Origin: Candidatus Gastranaerophilales bacterium
GTDB lineage: Bacteria; Cyanobacteriota; Vampirovibrionia; Gastranaerophilales; Gastranaerophilaceae
NCBI GenBank assembly: GCA_944323695.1
Contig: CALUTI010000008.1
Coordinates: forward strand, 1 to 64,000
Length of the DNA: 64,000 nt
Reading direction: 5' to 3'
Below the pieces are notes generated by a model. It searched no databases. It was given only the letters and a program-made list of their open reading frames with translations, and was not told the origin of the DNA. Below are positions 44,778-54,380 of the stretch, piece by piece (the first letter of the stretch is position 1; every line of letters starts with the position of its first letter). Both the position numbers and the translations under genes were made by a program.

Positions 44778-46002
44778 ATTCCTCTTTAAAATTTTCAGGA
44801 TTATAGAATTTTGCAATATCAGCTTCAAAGTTTTTCATAAATGTCTTTTCGTTCGCATTAAGTTCAGTACCCGAATTCTGTTTATTTACTAAATCCATAT
44901 ATACGGCTTGTTGCAATGATAAATCCTGTACGTGGAAATTCAAGCTTGTTTTTAGCATTTCTTTATTTTTAGATTTGAAACCTAAAGCCGTATATTCTCC
45001 TGTGTTTGTATCTTGAAAAATTCTTACATTGTTTAATTTCTTAAACAAGTCATTCTTTTCCGGATCAGTTGAAGATAAAACATCCTGATTATGAGAAATA
45101 TTACCCTTTTCATCTATTTCATATTCAAAATCCGGTACATTAACCTTAATTTCAGAAATTTGCTCAGAAGTAAACGGTTCAACTTCAGTTTTTTCAGAGC
45201 CTGATTTTCTATTTGATGCTTGTGAGGAAGCAGCTTTCAGCTTGGCATTTTCAAATACGTCTTGTTTTACTTCTCTGTTATTAATGTAATATTTACCGTC
45301 GATAATCCTACCTGTTTGACCTCTAAATTGAAATTCAGGTACAGCTTCTGCTAAAGCTTTTTTCAATTCTGCTTTTTCTTGACTTCGTTCTAAACGTTCT
45401 TCCCGGCGTTCTTCTCGACGTGCTTCACGACGTTCACGCGCGGTCATCGGTGCTTCTTCAGCTGTATCGCTTACAGGATTTTCTTCACCGTCAGCAGGCA
45501 CTTCTGCATCAGGTACAGTGGCAATAGTGTTATCTTCGGTCTTTGGTACTTCCGGATGCTCAACTGGTCTTGTTTTTATTGATAATTCAGGAGCTTCAGC
45601 CTGTGTGACAATGGTATCTGTTATAGCAGGCAGAGATTCTAATGGTTCTATTTTGGGTCGTTCCGGGTTTTCAGCGGTTTTTTCAACGATTTCGTAACCT
45701 GCTGCTTTTGCCAGCGCTTTCATCTCATCTGCCGTGTAATCAAATTCTTGACCTACCTGCATAGTTGTATAATTAGTTGCTCGTTTCGTTTCCTGATGAA
45801 TTTTATTTAGCTTTTCATACAAGTTCAAGGCATCCTGCTTTGTTAAGCCTTTTCCATCGGTGTCCTTTATCAATCCTTGTTTGGCCATTTCATCAAATAC
45901 AGATTTTAATTCAAATGTTATACCGCTTGATTTTGCACCTCTATTTTGTAACTTCACTTTAAAGCCGGCACTTAATGCCTCGTTGATACCATTTGTACTC
46001 AT
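44776..46002 (-). CDS. Highly charged protein of unknown function
   Basis: 408 residues, no signal peptide. Residues ~1-70 are helical with DTDGKGLTKQDA, a degenerate EF-hand-like loop (Lys and Ala at two liganding sites). ~115-190 is Pro/Glu/Thr-rich and likely disordered. ~188-220 is an Arg/Glu coiled coil (RERREARREERREERLER). Then a globular part with two FQFRG/FEYEIDEKGN-like beta stretches. It is not a known family to me. Repetitive charged helix may mediate binding to RNA or protein. Upstream 46003-46122 shows no other gene. Confidence 0.65.
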   Translation of the reverse strand: MSTNGINEALSAGFKVKLQNRGAKSSGITFELKSVFDEMAKQGLIKDTDGKGLTKQDALNLYEKLNKIHQETKRATNYTTMQVGQEFDYTADEMKALAKAAGYEIVEKTAENPERPKIEPLESLPAITDTIVTQAEAPELSIKTRPVEHPEVPKTEDNTIATVPDAEVPADGEENPVSDTAEEAPMTARERREARREERREERLERSQEKAELKKALAEAVPEFQFRGQTGRIIDGKYYINNREVKQDVFENAKLKAASSQASNRKSGSEKTEVEPFTSEQISEIKVNVPDFEYEIDEKGNISHNQDVLSSTDPEKNDLFKKLNNVRIFQDTNTGEYTALGFKSKNKEMLKTSLNFHVQDLSLQQAVYMDLVNKQNSGTELNANEKTFMKNFEADIAKFYNPENFKEE

Positions 46003-46122
46003 AGTAAAACCTCATTTTTTATACTCTTATTATTAATAAAATATTTTTTCGGGAATAATTGCACTAACTTACAAATATTTTTTCAAAAATTTACAAATCT
46101 AAACAATTTAAGAAATTCAATG

Positions 46123-46151
46123 TTGACAGTGAATTATGTTTGTTTTACTAT
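46123..46151 (+). promoter_or_regulatory. Promoter of the ribosomal protein cluster
   Basis: TTGACA (46123-46128), 17 bases, TACTAT (46146-46151), giving a leader of about 100 bases before rpsJ. The leader contains AAACCCCGCAAAGGGCTTTC, a possible hairpin. Confidence 0.7.
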
Positions 46152-46255
46152 CGTTATGCTTGGAGAATAGCCGAAATTTAGTTTTCTTCAAGAAATAGAA
46201 ACCCCGCAAAGGGCTTTCTGTACGTGTAACACATATAAAACAAAAAGGAATGCAC

Positions 46256-46576
46256 ATGGCAAGTAGTACTAAAAGACAAAGAATCCGCGTTTGTTTGAAA
46301 GCATACGACCACAAACTTATCGACGTATCATCAGACAAAATCGTAGAAACAGCAAAAAGAACTGACGCAAAAGTAGCCGGTCCGATTCCTTTACCTACAA
46401 AAAGACGTATATATTGCGTTCTTAGATCACCACACGTTGACAAAAAATCACGTGAACATTTTGAATTAAGAACACACAAACGTATTATAGATATATACGA
46501 ACCGACTCAACAGACAACTGAAGAGTTAAGCAGATTAGATTTACCGGCTGGTGTAGATATCGAAGTTAAATTATAA
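46256..46576 (+). CDS. rpsJ: 30S ribosomal protein S10 (uS10)
   Basis: 106 residues: [59 protein letters not shown]. First gene of the cluster. ATG 46256 is preferred (AAAAAGGAA before); an ATG two codons upstream is weaker. Also part of transcription antitermination with NusB in bacteria. Confidence 0.98.
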   Translation: MASSTKRQRIRVCLKAYDHKLIDVSSDKIVETAKRTDAKVAGPIPLPTKRRIYCVLRSPHVDKKSREHFELRTHKRIIDIYEPTQQTTEELSRLDLPAGVDIEVKL

Positions 46577-46777
46577 ACACAGGCAGGAAAAAGCTTCATT
46601 GAAAATTTAATAGCATTATGCATATATAATGTGAACTGCGACTTCCTAGAGAAGGATGTGAGGTGAAAGCCCTCAAAGGTAAAGAAAGACGAACGTAGCG
46701 CTCGCAAGAGAAAATGCAAACCCGAAACGGGGCGGAAAGTGTCCGCACCAAGTAAGGCGAGCAGGAAAGGTAAAAAT
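46577..46777 (+). other. Long structured spacer rpsJ-rplC
   Basis: 200 bases, G-rich from 46636 on, with small hairpins (CCCGAAACGGG; GCGGAAAGTGTCCGC) and GGCGAGCAGGAAAGG just before the rplC start. It has no coding potential and is unusually long for this junction. Confidence 0.5.
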
Positions 46778-47413
46778 ATGACACTAGGTGTAATAGGAAA
46801 GAAAGTCGGAATGACTCAAATCTTCGACGAAAACGGTTTGGCAATACCTGTCACCGTAATTAAAGTTGATGAAACTGTAGTTACTCAGGTTAAAACTGAA
46901 GAAACTGACGGTTACAACGCAATTCAAGTCGGAACAATTTCAGCAAAAGAAAAACACTTAACAAAAGCTGAAATGGGTCATTTCAAAAAGAACGGTTTAA
47001 ATAACTACAGACACTTGCAGGAATTCAGAGTAGATAACCCGCAAGACTACAAAGTAGGCGATAAAATTGAATTATCCGTTCTCGATAACGTAGAAAAAGT
47101 TGATGTAACCGGAAAATCAATAGGAAAAGGGTTCCAGGGAACAGTAAAAAGATGGAACTTCGGCAGAGGACCAATGGGTCACGGTTCAAAAAACCACAGA
47201 GAACCAGGTTCAATCGGTGCAGGTACAACACCGTCCCGTGTTATTAAAGGCAAAAGAATGGCAGGAAACATGGGCAACGAAAGAGTTACAATTACTAAAT
47301 TAAAATTAGTAAGAGTAGACGCAGCAAACAACTTAATTTTAATCAAAGGTTCAGTACCGGGCTGCGAAGGAAGATTGGTAACAATTGTTCCGACAAGAAC
47401 TAAGTGGAACTAA
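46778..47413 (+). CDS. rplC: 50S ribosomal protein L3 (uL3)
   Basis: 211 residues from ATG 46778 (MTLGVIGKKVGMTQIFDENG); in-frame sequence further upstream is spacer. GTVKRWNFGRGPMGHGSKNH and GSIGAGTTPSRVIKGKRMAG hold the conserved loop reaching the peptidyl transferase centre. GGAAAGG precedes the start. Confidence 0.98.
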   Translation: MTLGVIGKKVGMTQIFDENGLAIPVTVIKVDETVVTQVKTEETDGYNAIQVGTISAKEKHLTKAEMGHFKKNGLNNYRHLQEFRVDNPQDYKVGDKIELSVLDNVEKVDVTGKSIGKGFQGTVKRWNFGRGPMGHGSKNHREPGSIGAGTTPSRVIKGKRMAGNMGNERVTITKLKLVRVDAANNLILIKGSVPGCEGRLVTIVPTRTKWN

Positions 47414-47600
47414 CGGATTTTGTGCGTGGGCGCGAGCGACATCCAGCCCGAAGCAACGACGACAATGAATGAGCATCTTGTCCGAGTTAAACAATAATCC
47501 AAGAGCTACAAACAGACAAGTTTAAAAAATCCCGAGTTGCCATATAAAACGGAATATCCGAAAGGGGTAACAGGCACAATAAAAGAAAAGGAAAACAAAA
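47414..47600 (+). other. Spacer rplC-rplD
   Basis: 187 bases without a gene. It has GC-rich GCGTGGGCGCGAGCGACATC at the start and AT-rich sequence before AAAGGAAAAC and the rplD ATG. It may hold decayed repeats of the GCGAGC kind. Confidence 0.4.
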
Positions 47601-48227
47601 ATGTCAAAAGAAATATTAAGCACAAACGGAGAAAAATTAGGCGAAATCACTTTGAATAAAGAAGTATTCGGAGTAGAACCCAATTTACACGTAATGCACT
47701 TAGCATTAAGAAGACAATTAAACAATGCACGTCAAGGCTCAGCTTGCACAAAAACAAGAGCTGAAGTATCAGGCGGCGGCAGAAAACCATGGAAACAAAA
47801 AGGTACAGGCCGCGCAAGAGCAGGATCTTTAAGATCACCATTATTTGCAGGCGGCGGCGTAATTTTTGGACCAAAACCAAGAGATTACGGCTTCTCAATG
47901 CCTCAAAAAGCAAGAAAACTTGCTTTGAAATCAGCATTGTCAGCAAAAGAATCTCAATTGGTTGTTGTTAAAGATTTCTCAACAATCACAGAACCAAAAA
48001 CAAAATTGATGGTTAGTGCATTAAAATCTTTAAAAGTAAGCGGTAAAACATTAATCGTTGCAGATGCAAAAGCTGATGAAAACAAAAATCTTGAATTGTC
48101 AGCAAGAAACATCCCGAGCGTAAAAATCATTTTACCGTCAAACTTAAACGTAAAAGACTTATTGGAAGCTGATTTCGTTGTAATGACAGAATCTGCTGTA
48201 AATGAAATAACTGAAAGGTTACAATAA
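47601..48227 (+). CDS. rplD: 50S ribosomal protein L4 (uL4)
   Basis: 208 residues. The exposed loop with SACTKTRAEVSGGGRKPWKQ and KGTGRARAGSLRSPLFAGGG is typical of L4, reaching into the exit tunnel. Stop overlaps rplW start by one base (TAATG). Confidence 0.98.
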   Translation: MSKEILSTNGEKLGEITLNKEVFGVEPNLHVMHLALRRQLNNARQGSACTKTRAEVSGGGRKPWKQKGTGRARAGSLRSPLFAGGGVIFGPKPRDYGFSMPQKARKLALKSALSAKESQLVVVKDFSTITEPKTKLMVSALKSLKVSGKTLIVADAKADENKNLELSARNIPSVKIILPSNLNVKDLLEADFVVMTESAVNEITERLQ

Positions 48228-48535
48228 TGAGTAAAGAAAGAACAAACACAGAAAAGTTATACGACGTAATCAAAAAACCTTTGATTACTGAAAAATCAGT
48301 AGGTGCAACAACTATGGGTCAATATACTTTTGAAGTAAACAAAGACGCAACAAAAGTTGAAATTGCACAAGCAGTAGAATTAGCTTTTCCTGGAAGAAAA
48401 GTTAAAAAAGTAAGAACAGTTTATATGCCGTCACATTCAAAAAGAATGGGCTACAAATTCGGCAGAACGGACAGTTCTAAAAAAGCCATCGTAACAATCG
48501 AAGGCGATCCGATTGAAGAACTCGTCGGAGCATAA
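48227..48535 (+). CDS. rplW: 50S ribosomal protein L23 (uL23)
   Basis: 102 residues: YDVIKKPLITEKSVGATTMG, YTFEVNKDATKVEIAQAVE and MGYKFGRTDSSKKAIVTI. At the tunnel exit; docking site for trigger factor and SRP. Translationally coupled to rplD. Confidence 0.98.
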   Translation: MSKERTNTEKLYDVIKKPLITEKSVGATTMGQYTFEVNKDATKVEIAQAVELAFPGRKVKKVRTVYMPSHSKRMGYKFGRTDSSKKAIVTIEGDPIEELVGA

Positions 48536-48674
48536 TTCCACCCTCACCAAGGGATGAACATTTGACGAAATTATAAGTCTAAGTGTTCAGGGTAAGGGGT
48601 AACCTTTACCAATATATAGGGGCGAAAGGCATAAGTCCCAAACAGTACAAAGCCAATAAAAGGAGAAAATAAAA
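48536..48674 (+). other. Spacer rplW-rplB
   Basis: 139 bases, no gene. AT-rich with GAACATTTGACGAAATTATA and AAGTGTTCAG; possible long-range GAACA/TGTTC pairing. Ends with AAAGGAGAAAATAAAA as the rplB ribosome binding site. Confidence 0.4.
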
Positions 48675-49502
48675 ATGGCAATAAGAAAAATCAATCCGAC
48701 ATCTCCGGGACAAAGAGGTATGACAAAGAGTGATTATCAAGAAATCACTTCAACAACTCCTGAAAAATCATTGCTAAAATCATTGAAAAAAACAGCAGGA
48801 AGAAATAACACCGGTAGAATTACGTGTCGTCACAAAGGCGGCGGTGTAAAAAGAGCATACCGTGTAATAGATTTCAAACGTGAAAAATTCGGCGTACCGG
48901 CAACAGTAAAAACTATTGAGTACGATCCGAACAGAAACGTAAGAATTTCATTAGTATACTACGCAGATGGTGAAAAAAGATATATTTTGACACCGGAAGG
49001 CTTAAACGTAGGTGACGTAATTGTATCAGGTCCTGAAGCACCGGTACAAACAGGTAACGCACTTCCGTTAGAATTAATCCCGTTAGGTACAATAGTTCAT
49101 AATATAGAATTAACACCGGGACGCGGCGGCGTGATGGTAAGATCAGCAGGTAACGCAGCACAGGTTATGGCAAAAGAAGGTAACTACGTTACAATCAAAC
49201 TTCCTTCATCAGAAATGAGAATGGTAAGAAAAGAATGTATGGCAACAATAGGAACCTTGGGAAATGCCGAATTCAAAAACCTTTCAATCGGTAAAGCCGG
49301 CAGAAAACGTTACCTTGGCATCAGACCAACAGTCCGCGGTGTAACGATGAACCCATGCGATCACCCTCACGGTGGTGGTGAAGGTAAAACAGGTCCGGGC
49401 GGACACCCGAAAACACCTTGGGGTAAACCGGCACTTGGTCATAAGACCAGAAAAGTAGGAAAAGCTTCTGATAAACTAATAGTTAGAAGAAGAAAGAAAT
49501 AG
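48675..49502 (+). CDS. rplB: 50S ribosomal protein L2 (uL2)
   Basis: 275 residues: [38 protein letters not shown], and [20 protein letters not shown] with the conserved His needed for peptidyl transfer. Normal length and context. Confidence 0.99.
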   Translation: MAIRKINPTSPGQRGMTKSDYQEITSTTPEKSLLKSLKKTAGRNNTGRITCRHKGGGVKRAYRVIDFKREKFGVPATVKTIEYDPNRNVRISLVYYADGEKRYILTPEGLNVGDVIVSGPEAPVQTGNALPLELIPLGTIVHNIELTPGRGGVMVRSAGNAAQVMAKEGNYVTIKLPSSEMRMVRKECMATIGTLGNAEFKNLSIGKAGRKRYLGIRPTVRGVTMNPCDHPHGGGEGKTGPGGHPKTPWGKPALGHKTRKVGKASDKLIVRRRKK

Positions 49503-49667
49503 GCGTAAGCCGGAGTTGAGCCGGTGTCGGCACACGACAGTGCGACTAGCAGGGCGAAACTCAACGATACCGCCGTTGTGAATGGAGCGGCAGCGAAATG
49601 AACGAAGCAATCTTTGATTGCACAGGCGGAAAAATAAATATACTCAAACAAATTAAAGGAGAAATTA
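49503..49667 (+). other. GC-rich spacer rplB-rpsS with repeats
   Basis: 165 bases, no gene. GAGTTGAG/CTCAAC pairing at 49513-49565, GCAATC-TTT-GATTGC at 49608-49622, and GCGGCAGCGAAATGAACGAA, a dispersed repeat type. AAAGGAG before ATG 49668. Confidence 0.5.
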
Positions 49668-49949
49668 ATGGCACGTTCATTAAAAAAAGGTCCATACGTA
49701 GAACAAGCTCTACAGACAAAAATCGAAAAAATGAATGCAAACTCTGAACATAAAGTTATAAAAACTTGGTCAAGAGCATCAATGATTATACCTGATATGT
49801 TGGGTCACACAATTGCAGTTCATAACGGCAAAACTCACGTACCCGTATATGTAACTGAACAAATGATCGGACATAAATTAGGTGAATTTGCACCGACAAG
49901 AATGTTTAGAGGACACGCAGGTTCTGATAAAACCGCAAAAAGAAAATAA
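49668..49949 (+). CDS. rpsS: 30S ribosomal protein S19 (uS19)
   Basis: 93 residues: [56 protein letters not shown]. Head of the 30S subunit. rplV follows after 12 bases. Confidence 0.98.
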   Translation: MARSLKKGPYVEQALQTKIEKMNANSEHKVIKTWSRASMIIPDMLGHTIAVHNGKTHVPVYVTEQMIGHKLGEFAPTRMFRGHAGSDKTAKRK

Positions 49950-49961
49950 AGGAAAATAAAA

Positions 49962-50297
49962 ATGGAAGCAAAATCAAGACAAACAGATATCAAAATGACA
50001 GCAAGAAAACTTCGCAGAGTAATCAACGAAGTACGTGGAAAAGCTGTTAAAGATGCTCAAGATATGTTACGTTTTATGCCTTACTTTGCAGCAAGAGTGG
50101 TAGAAAAGAACTTGAAAGCCGCAGTTGCAAATGCACAGGAAAAATACGGCGTAGGAGCAGAGAACTTAAAGATTTCTGAAATCTATGCAGATGAAAGCGT
50201 TACATATAAAAGAGGTAAACCAAGAGCGCAAGGTCGTATCTACAAAAGACTAAAACGTACATCACACCTTACATTAAAAGTTAGTGATAATAATTAA
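49962..50297 (+). CDS. rplV: 50S ribosomal protein L22 (uL22)
   Basis: 111 residues. KSRQTDIKMTARKLRRVINE, RFMPYFAARVVEKNLKAAVA and KRGKPRAQGRIYKRLKRTSH (beta-hairpin and end, tunnel wall). Short gaps to rpsS and rpsC. Confidence 0.98.
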   Translation: MEAKSRQTDIKMTARKLRRVINEVRGKAVKDAQDMLRFMPYFAARVVEKNLKAAVANAQEKYGVGAENLKISEIYADESVTYKRGKPRAQGRIYKRLKRTSHLTLKVSDNN

Positions 50298-50313
50298 GTA
50301 AAAGGAATAAAAA

Positions 50314-51036
50314 ATGGGACAAAAAACACATCCAACCGGATTTAGAGTAGGAATCATTCAACCTTGGGTAAGCACATGGTTTGCAAAGGTTAAAGACTAC
50401 GGTGAATTTGTAGCAGAAGATGCTAAAATCAGAAAATTCATAAAGAAAAAATTATACGCAGCAGGGATTTCTAAAATATTAATAGCAAGAAAAGCCCAAA
50501 ATACAACCGTAACAGTTGTAACCGCAAAACCGGGTATCGTAGTAGGCCGCGGCGGACAGGGTATTGAAGAATTAAAACAAGATGTAACAAAATATCTTGG
50601 AAAACCTGTAGTAATCAACGTAGTAGAAGTAGCAAGAATTGACGCAGATGCTCAATTGGTAGCGGAAGCAATTGCACAACAGCTTGAAAAACGTGTAGCA
50701 TTCAGACGTGCAATGAAACAAGCAATGCAAAGAACAATGAGAGCAGGCGTTCAAGGTATAAAAGTTATGGTATCAGGCCGTTTGGGCGGAGCAGAAATTG
50801 CACGTTCAGAATGGGCAAAAGAAGGCAGAATTCCTCTTCAAACATTACGCGCAGACGTAGATTACGGATTTACCGAAGCAGATACCATAATGGGTAAAAT
50901 CGGTGTTAAGGTATGGATTTTCAAAGGCAACTTGATGCCTGGTGAAAAAGCAGACCAAAACATTAAAGCAAAAACCGGCAAAGGCGACGAAAAAGGTATG
51001 AGACGCCCGAGACGTAAGGCAATAGAAACTGAATAA
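50314..51036 (+). CDS. rpsC: 30S ribosomal protein S3 (uS3)
   Basis: 240 residues: [22 protein letters not shown] domain ([20 protein letters not shown]), [39 protein letters not shown]. mRNA entry site. The tail carries extra Lys-rich residues. Confidence 0.98.
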   Translation: MGQKTHPTGFRVGIIQPWVSTWFAKVKDYGEFVAEDAKIRKFIKKKLYAAGISKILIARKAQNTTVTVVTAKPGIVVGRGGQGIEELKQDVTKYLGKPVVINVVEVARIDADAQLVAEAIAQQLEKRVAFRRAMKQAMQRTMRAGVQGIKVMVSGRLGGAEIARSEWAKEGRIPLQTLRADVDYGFTEADTIMGKIGVKVWIFKGNLMPGEKADQNIKAKTGKGDEKGMRRPRRKAIETE

Positions 51037-51055
51037 AATATAGGAGCAAATAATA

Positions 51056-51475
51056 ATGTTACAGCCTAAAAAAACAAAATACCGCAAAATGATGAAAGGC
51101 AGAATGAAAGGTACCGAAACAAGAGGCACAAAACTTGAATTCGGCGGCTATGCACTTCAAGCCTTAGAACCGGGCTGGATAACCAGCAGACAAATCGAGG
51201 CAGCACGTCGTGCAATGACTCGTGAAATCAAACGTGGCGGTAACGTTTGGATAAAAATATTCCCGGATAAACCTATTACAGCAAAACCTGCCGAAACTCG
51301 TATGGGTTCAGGTAAAGGTAACTTGGAATACTGGGTAGCGGTTGTAAAACCGAACAGAATACTTTTTGAACTTGATTATTTTGATAGAAACGTTGCAGTT
51401 CATGCATTGGAATTAGCTGCACAAAAACTTCCTATCAAAGTTAAAGTTGTAGAAAAAGCTAAAATTGAAGCTTAA
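51056..51475 (+). CDS. rplP: 50S ribosomal protein L16 (uL16)
   Basis: 139 residues: [58 protein letters not shown]. Near the A-site tRNA elbow. Typical neighbours rpsC and rpmC. Confidence 0.98.
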   Translation: MLQPKKTKYRKMMKGRMKGTETRGTKLEFGGYALQALEPGWITSRQIEAARRAMTREIKRGGNVWIKIFPDKPITAKPAETRMGSGKGNLEYWVAVVKPNRILFELDYFDRNVAVHALELAAQKLPIKVKVVEKAKIEA

Positions 51476-51492
51476 GAAAAGGAAAAATAACA

Positions 51493-51684
51493 ATGAAATT
51501 AAGTGAAATGCGAGAAAAAACAATTGATGAGCTGCAAAATCAAATTGTTGATTGGAAGAAAGATTTGTTCAACTACAGATTACAACTTTCAACACACAAA
51601 TTGGAAAACACAGCATTGATTTCCAAAACAAAAAGATTAATAGCTCAGGCAAAAACAGTGATAAAAGAAAAAGCAGCAGTGTAA
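51493..51684 (+). CDS. rpmC: 50S ribosomal protein L29 (uL29)
   Basis: 63 residues, two helices: MKLSEMREKTIDELQNQIVD, LFNYRLQLSTHKLENTALI. GGAAAAATAACA before ATG. Close to the tunnel exit. Confidence 0.97.
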   Translation: MKLSEMREKTIDELQNQIVDWKKDLFNYRLQLSTHKLENTALISKTKRLIAQAKTVIKEKAAV

Positions 51685-51705
51685 TTGCTTTTAAAGGAGA
51701 AACAA

Positions 51706-51951
51706 ATGCCTAAAAAAGAAAAACAAGGAATGGTAATCAGCAATAAAATGGATAAAACAGTTGTCGTAAAAGTAGCTGATTATGAACCACATCCGAAATA
51801 CAAAAAGATTATAGAATCAAACAAAAACTATAAAGCACACGATGCAGAAAATGTCTGCAACGAAGGCGATATCGTAAGAATTGTGGAATCAAAACCGATT
51901 TCAGGCGACAAACGCTGGGTAGTGGCAGAAGTAGTAGAAAAAGCACGTTAA
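51706..51951 (+). CDS. rpsQ: 30S ribosomal protein S17 (uS17)
   Basis: 81 residues from ATG 51706 (MPKKEKQGMVISNKMDKTVV), with AAAGGAGAAACAA before it; the frame reaches 21 bases upstream into the ribosome binding site. HPKYKKIIESNKNYKAHDAE and DIVRIVESKPISGDKRW complete the OB fold. Confidence 0.97.
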   Translation: MPKKEKQGMVISNKMDKTVVVKVADYEPHPKYKKIIESNKNYKAHDAENVCNEGDIVRIVESKPISGDKRWVVAEVVEKAR

Positions 51952-52014
51952 TGTGCGCGGACATCATTACAAAGCTAATGCGCTGTCAAAAGTAAATGAT
52001 AAAGGAAAAGAAAA

Positions 52015-52383
52015 ATGATACAACAAGAAACAAGACTAGAAGTAGCAGATAACACAGGTGCAAAAGAACTTTTGTGTATCCGTGTTATGGGAAGCTCAAA
52101 CAAGAAATTTGCAGCAGTAGGTGACGAAATTGTTGCTACAGTAAAAGATGCAACCCCGAATATGGCTGTAAAAAAATCAGAAGTTGTAAGAGCTGTTGTA
52201 GTAAGAACCAAAGCTGATATCAAACGTAACGACGGATCAGTAATCAGATTTGACGAAAATGCGGCAGTAATTATCAATAAAGACGGAAACCCGAGAGGAA
52301 CTCGTGTATTCGGACCGGTAGCCAGAGAATTAAGAGACAAAGGCTATATGAAAATAGTTTCATTGGCACCGGAAGTAATTTAA
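52015..52383 (+). CDS. rplN: 50S ribosomal protein L14 (uL14)
   Basis: 122 residues: [60 protein letters not shown]. Usual length. 63 bases after rpsQ. Confidence 0.98.
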   Translation: MIQQETRLEVADNTGAKELLCIRVMGSSNKKFAAVGDEIVATVKDATPNMAVKKSEVVRAVVVRTKADIKRNDGSVIRFDENAAVIINKDGNPRGTRVFGPVARELRDKGYMKIVSLAPEVI

Positions 52384-52428
52384 CATGTAATAGACCGTAA
52401 GGTCAGTCCATGAAACAGGAGAATAAAA

Positions 52429-52767
52429 ATGACAGACAAGAATAAAAAATCCTTGCATGTAAAAACCGGTGACAGAGTCATCGTAATAGCAGGAAAAGAC
52501 AAAGGAAAAACAGGTAACGTAAAAAAAGCGTATCCTGCAGAAGGTAAAGTATCTGTAGAAGGCGCAAACATGGTTACCAAAGCACAAAAGCCGATGCCGG
52601 CAGCCGGAATTCAAGGCGGCTTGGTAAAACTTGAAGCACCTATGGATGCGTCAAAAGTTATGGTAGTTTGCCCGGCTTGTGAAAAACCGACCAGAATCAA
52701 ACACAGCGTCATCGACGGTAAAAAAGTTCGTGTTTGCAAAAAATGTGGTGAACAGTTAGATGTGTAG
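52429..52767 (+). CDS. rplX: 50S ribosomal protein L24 (uL24) with zinc-ribbon end
   Basis: 112 residues. KOW motif near the start (TGDRVIVIAGKDKGKTGNVK), then a C-terminal CPAC...CKKC pair consistent with a zinc ribbon, seen in many bacterial L24s. Initiates 50S assembly. Confidence 0.97.
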   Translation: MTDKNKKSLHVKTGDRVIVIAGKDKGKTGNVKKAYPAEGKVSVEGANMVTKAQKPMPAAGIQGGLVKLEAPMDASKVMVVCPACEKPTRIKHSVIDGKKVRVCKKCGEQLDV

Positions 52768-52852
52768 CGCGAGCGAGCTGAGGGCGCCGACTTTGTGGAG
52801 TTGGCTTGCGAAGCAACCAGACAAAGTCAAGACCCGTTAACAGCGAGCGAGT
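52768..52852. repeat. Hairpin repeat with conserved flanks (copy 3)
   Basis: Lies right after the rplX stop: GCGAGCGAGCTGAGGGCGCC, a private stem GACTTTGT/ACAAAGTC, and GACCCGTTAACAGCGAGCGA. The flanks match the copies at 1-66 and 15426-15505 allowing for small changes; the core does not. Confidence 0.55.
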
Positions 52853-52910
52853 AAGATAACCACCTTACAAGTCACTCGGCGTCAATCATCTTAAGATAAG
52901 GAAAAGAAAA

Positions 52911-53462
52911 ATGACAACAAAAACTGAAAGCTTAAAGAAAAAATACGAAAACGAAGTAAAATCAGCATTAAAAGAAAAATTTGGCTACAAAAATGAACAC
53001 CAAATCCCAAGACTACACAAAATAGTTTTGAACATGGGTGTTGGTGAAGCTTCACACAACTCAAAAATAGCTGAATCAATTGAAGCACAATTAACAAAAA
53101 TAGCAGGTCAAAAAGCAGTTGTAACAAAAGCAAAAAAATCAATTGCGTCTTATAAATTAAGAGAAGGAATGCCTGTAGGTGCAATGGTAACCTTGCGCGG
53201 CGAAAGAATGTATGACTTCTTGCAGAAATTAATCTGCGTAGTATTGCCAAGAATCCGTGACTTTAGAGGCGTAAGCGCTAAAAGTTTTGACGGCCGCGGC
53301 AACTACACATTAGGATTGAAAGAACAAGCATTGTTCCCTGAAATCACATATGAAGAAGTTGATTTGGTAAAAGGTATGAACGTATCAGTAATCACAACAG
53401 CGGAAACTGATGACGAAGCCAGAGAATTGTTAAGATTACTCGGTATGCCTTTCAAAAAGTAA
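52911..53462 (+). CDS. rplE: 50S ribosomal protein L5 (uL5)
   Basis: 183 residues: [59 protein letters not shown]. Contacts 5S rRNA and the P-site tRNA. The order rplX-rplE-rpsN is canonical. Confidence 0.98.
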   Translation: MTTKTESLKKKYENEVKSALKEKFGYKNEHQIPRLHKIVLNMGVGEASHNSKIAESIEAQLTKIAGQKAVVTKAKKSIASYKLREGMPVGAMVTLRGERMYDFLQKLICVVLPRIRDFRGVSAKSFDGRGNYTLGLKEQALFPEITYEEVDLVKGMNVSVITTAETDDEARELLRLLGMPFKK

Positions 53463-53520
53463 GATAGCTGTCAGCGAGCGTGCGAGCTTTACAGATATCT
53501 TAAACTTGTTTCAGGATCTA
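53462..53520. repeat. Spacer repeat, copy A
   Basis: AAGATAGCTGT / ACAGATATCTT stem around AGCGAGCGTGCGAGC, followed by AACTTGTTTCAGGATCT. It is the sister of 55386-55446. It begins at the rplE stop. Confidence 0.75.
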
Positions 53521-53580
53521 TGGACAAAGCCTGATAATTGAACTAGAATATAATTACAAAAGAACATAAAGGAGAAATTC

Positions 53581-53787
53581 ATGGCTAAAAAAGCGATGAT
53601 AAACAAAGAAGAAAAAAGAAGAATGCTTGCTGCACAGGGCAAATACCCGACAGTAAGACTTCATAACAGATGCAGCATATGCGGAAGACCTCACGGGTTC
53701 CACAGAGATTTCGGCTTATGCAGAATTTGTTTAAGAAAAATGGCACACCAAGGTTTGTTACCGGGTGTTACAAAAGCAAGCTGGTAA
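53581..53787 (+). CDS. rpsN: 30S ribosomal protein S14 (uS14), zinc-binding type
   Basis: 68 residues. The zinc site [20 protein letters not shown] marks the short C+ form, although the N-terminus is slightly longer than the usual 61 residues. Ends [11 protein letters not shown] as expected. A strong terminator follows, which is unusual inside this cluster. Confidence 0.96.
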   Translation: MAKKAMINKEEKRRMLAAQGKYPTVRLHNRCSICGRPHGFHRDFGLCRICLRKMAHQGLLPGVTKASW

Positions 53788-53794
53788 TCTTTCA

Positions 53795-53824
53795 CAAAAA
53801 AGCACCCAAAAGGGTGCTTTTTTT
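53795..53824. terminator. Terminator after rpsN, inside the ribosomal cluster
   Basis: AAAAAAGCACCC/GGGTGCTTTTTTT. Bidirectional; also just past the 3' end of the opposite-strand gene at 53845. It splits the cluster into two transcripts unless read through. Confidence 0.85.
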
Positions 53825-53844
53825 AATATTGAAATAAAGTTAAT

Positions 53845-54144
53845 TTATCCTATTTTATCAAATTTTTGCCCAACTTTTGACATGCTTTCTTCAAACATAG
53901 CCTCTTGATTTTCCGGGATATTGAATACTACATTAAAAGGAGCGGATTTATCTTTATTATAAAGTCCATTGTAAAAATCAGCCAATTTTTTTGAGACTTC
54001 TTCACCATTATATGCATAACCGCAGGCGACACCAAGCATATAATCACGTTTTAAACAAGCATCCTGATTAGGCATAGCCTGATTTGCGTTAAGCTGATAT
54101 TTTCCGGCAAAGTTAAGATTTGAGTTAATTTCATTACATTTCAT
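53845..54144 (-). CDS. Unknown protein inserted between rpsN and rpsH
   Basis: 99 residues on the opposite strand to the ribosomal genes. N-terminus MKCNEINSNLNFAGKYQLNA shows NFAGK, like NFTGR and SFTSR of other window proteins. The body has CGYAYNGEEVSKKLADFYNG and PENQEAMFEESMSKVGQKF. AAGGTGGTAG precedes its ATG. No family recognised. Its location breaks a very conserved gene order and implies a lineage-specific insertion. Confidence 0.65.
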   Translation of the reverse strand: MKCNEINSNLNFAGKYQLNANQAMPNQDACLKRDYMLGVACGYAYNGEEVSKKLADFYNGLYNKDKSAPFNVVFNIPENQEAMFEESMSKVGQKFDKIG

Positions 54145-54380
54145 TGCACTACCACCTTTCTTGTTTTACTAAAAACACCTGCATAAAATTAATTGCCAAA
54201 AAATTCATTTTATGTAACATGTCTAAACAAATTACTTGTAAAATAAAAAAGTTTATAATAAAATAAATACGTTGACTGCCGAAAGACGCTTTAGAATGAG
54301 CAACAATTAATTCGGTAAGAACGGGTAGAAGGAGCCATAAGTAAAGCCGTATGGTTTCCGCAAACAGAAAAGGAATAACT

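Noticed and set aside
44444-44806. Lys-rich plus-strand ORF of 120 codons overlapping minE
   Set aside because: Alternate frame of the Glu/Asp-rich tail of minE; its lysine runs come from GAA/GAT-rich DNA.
46003-46255. Additional gene before rpsJ on the minus strand (46117-46479)
   Set aside because: It runs antisense through rpsJ and its promoter; poor composition.
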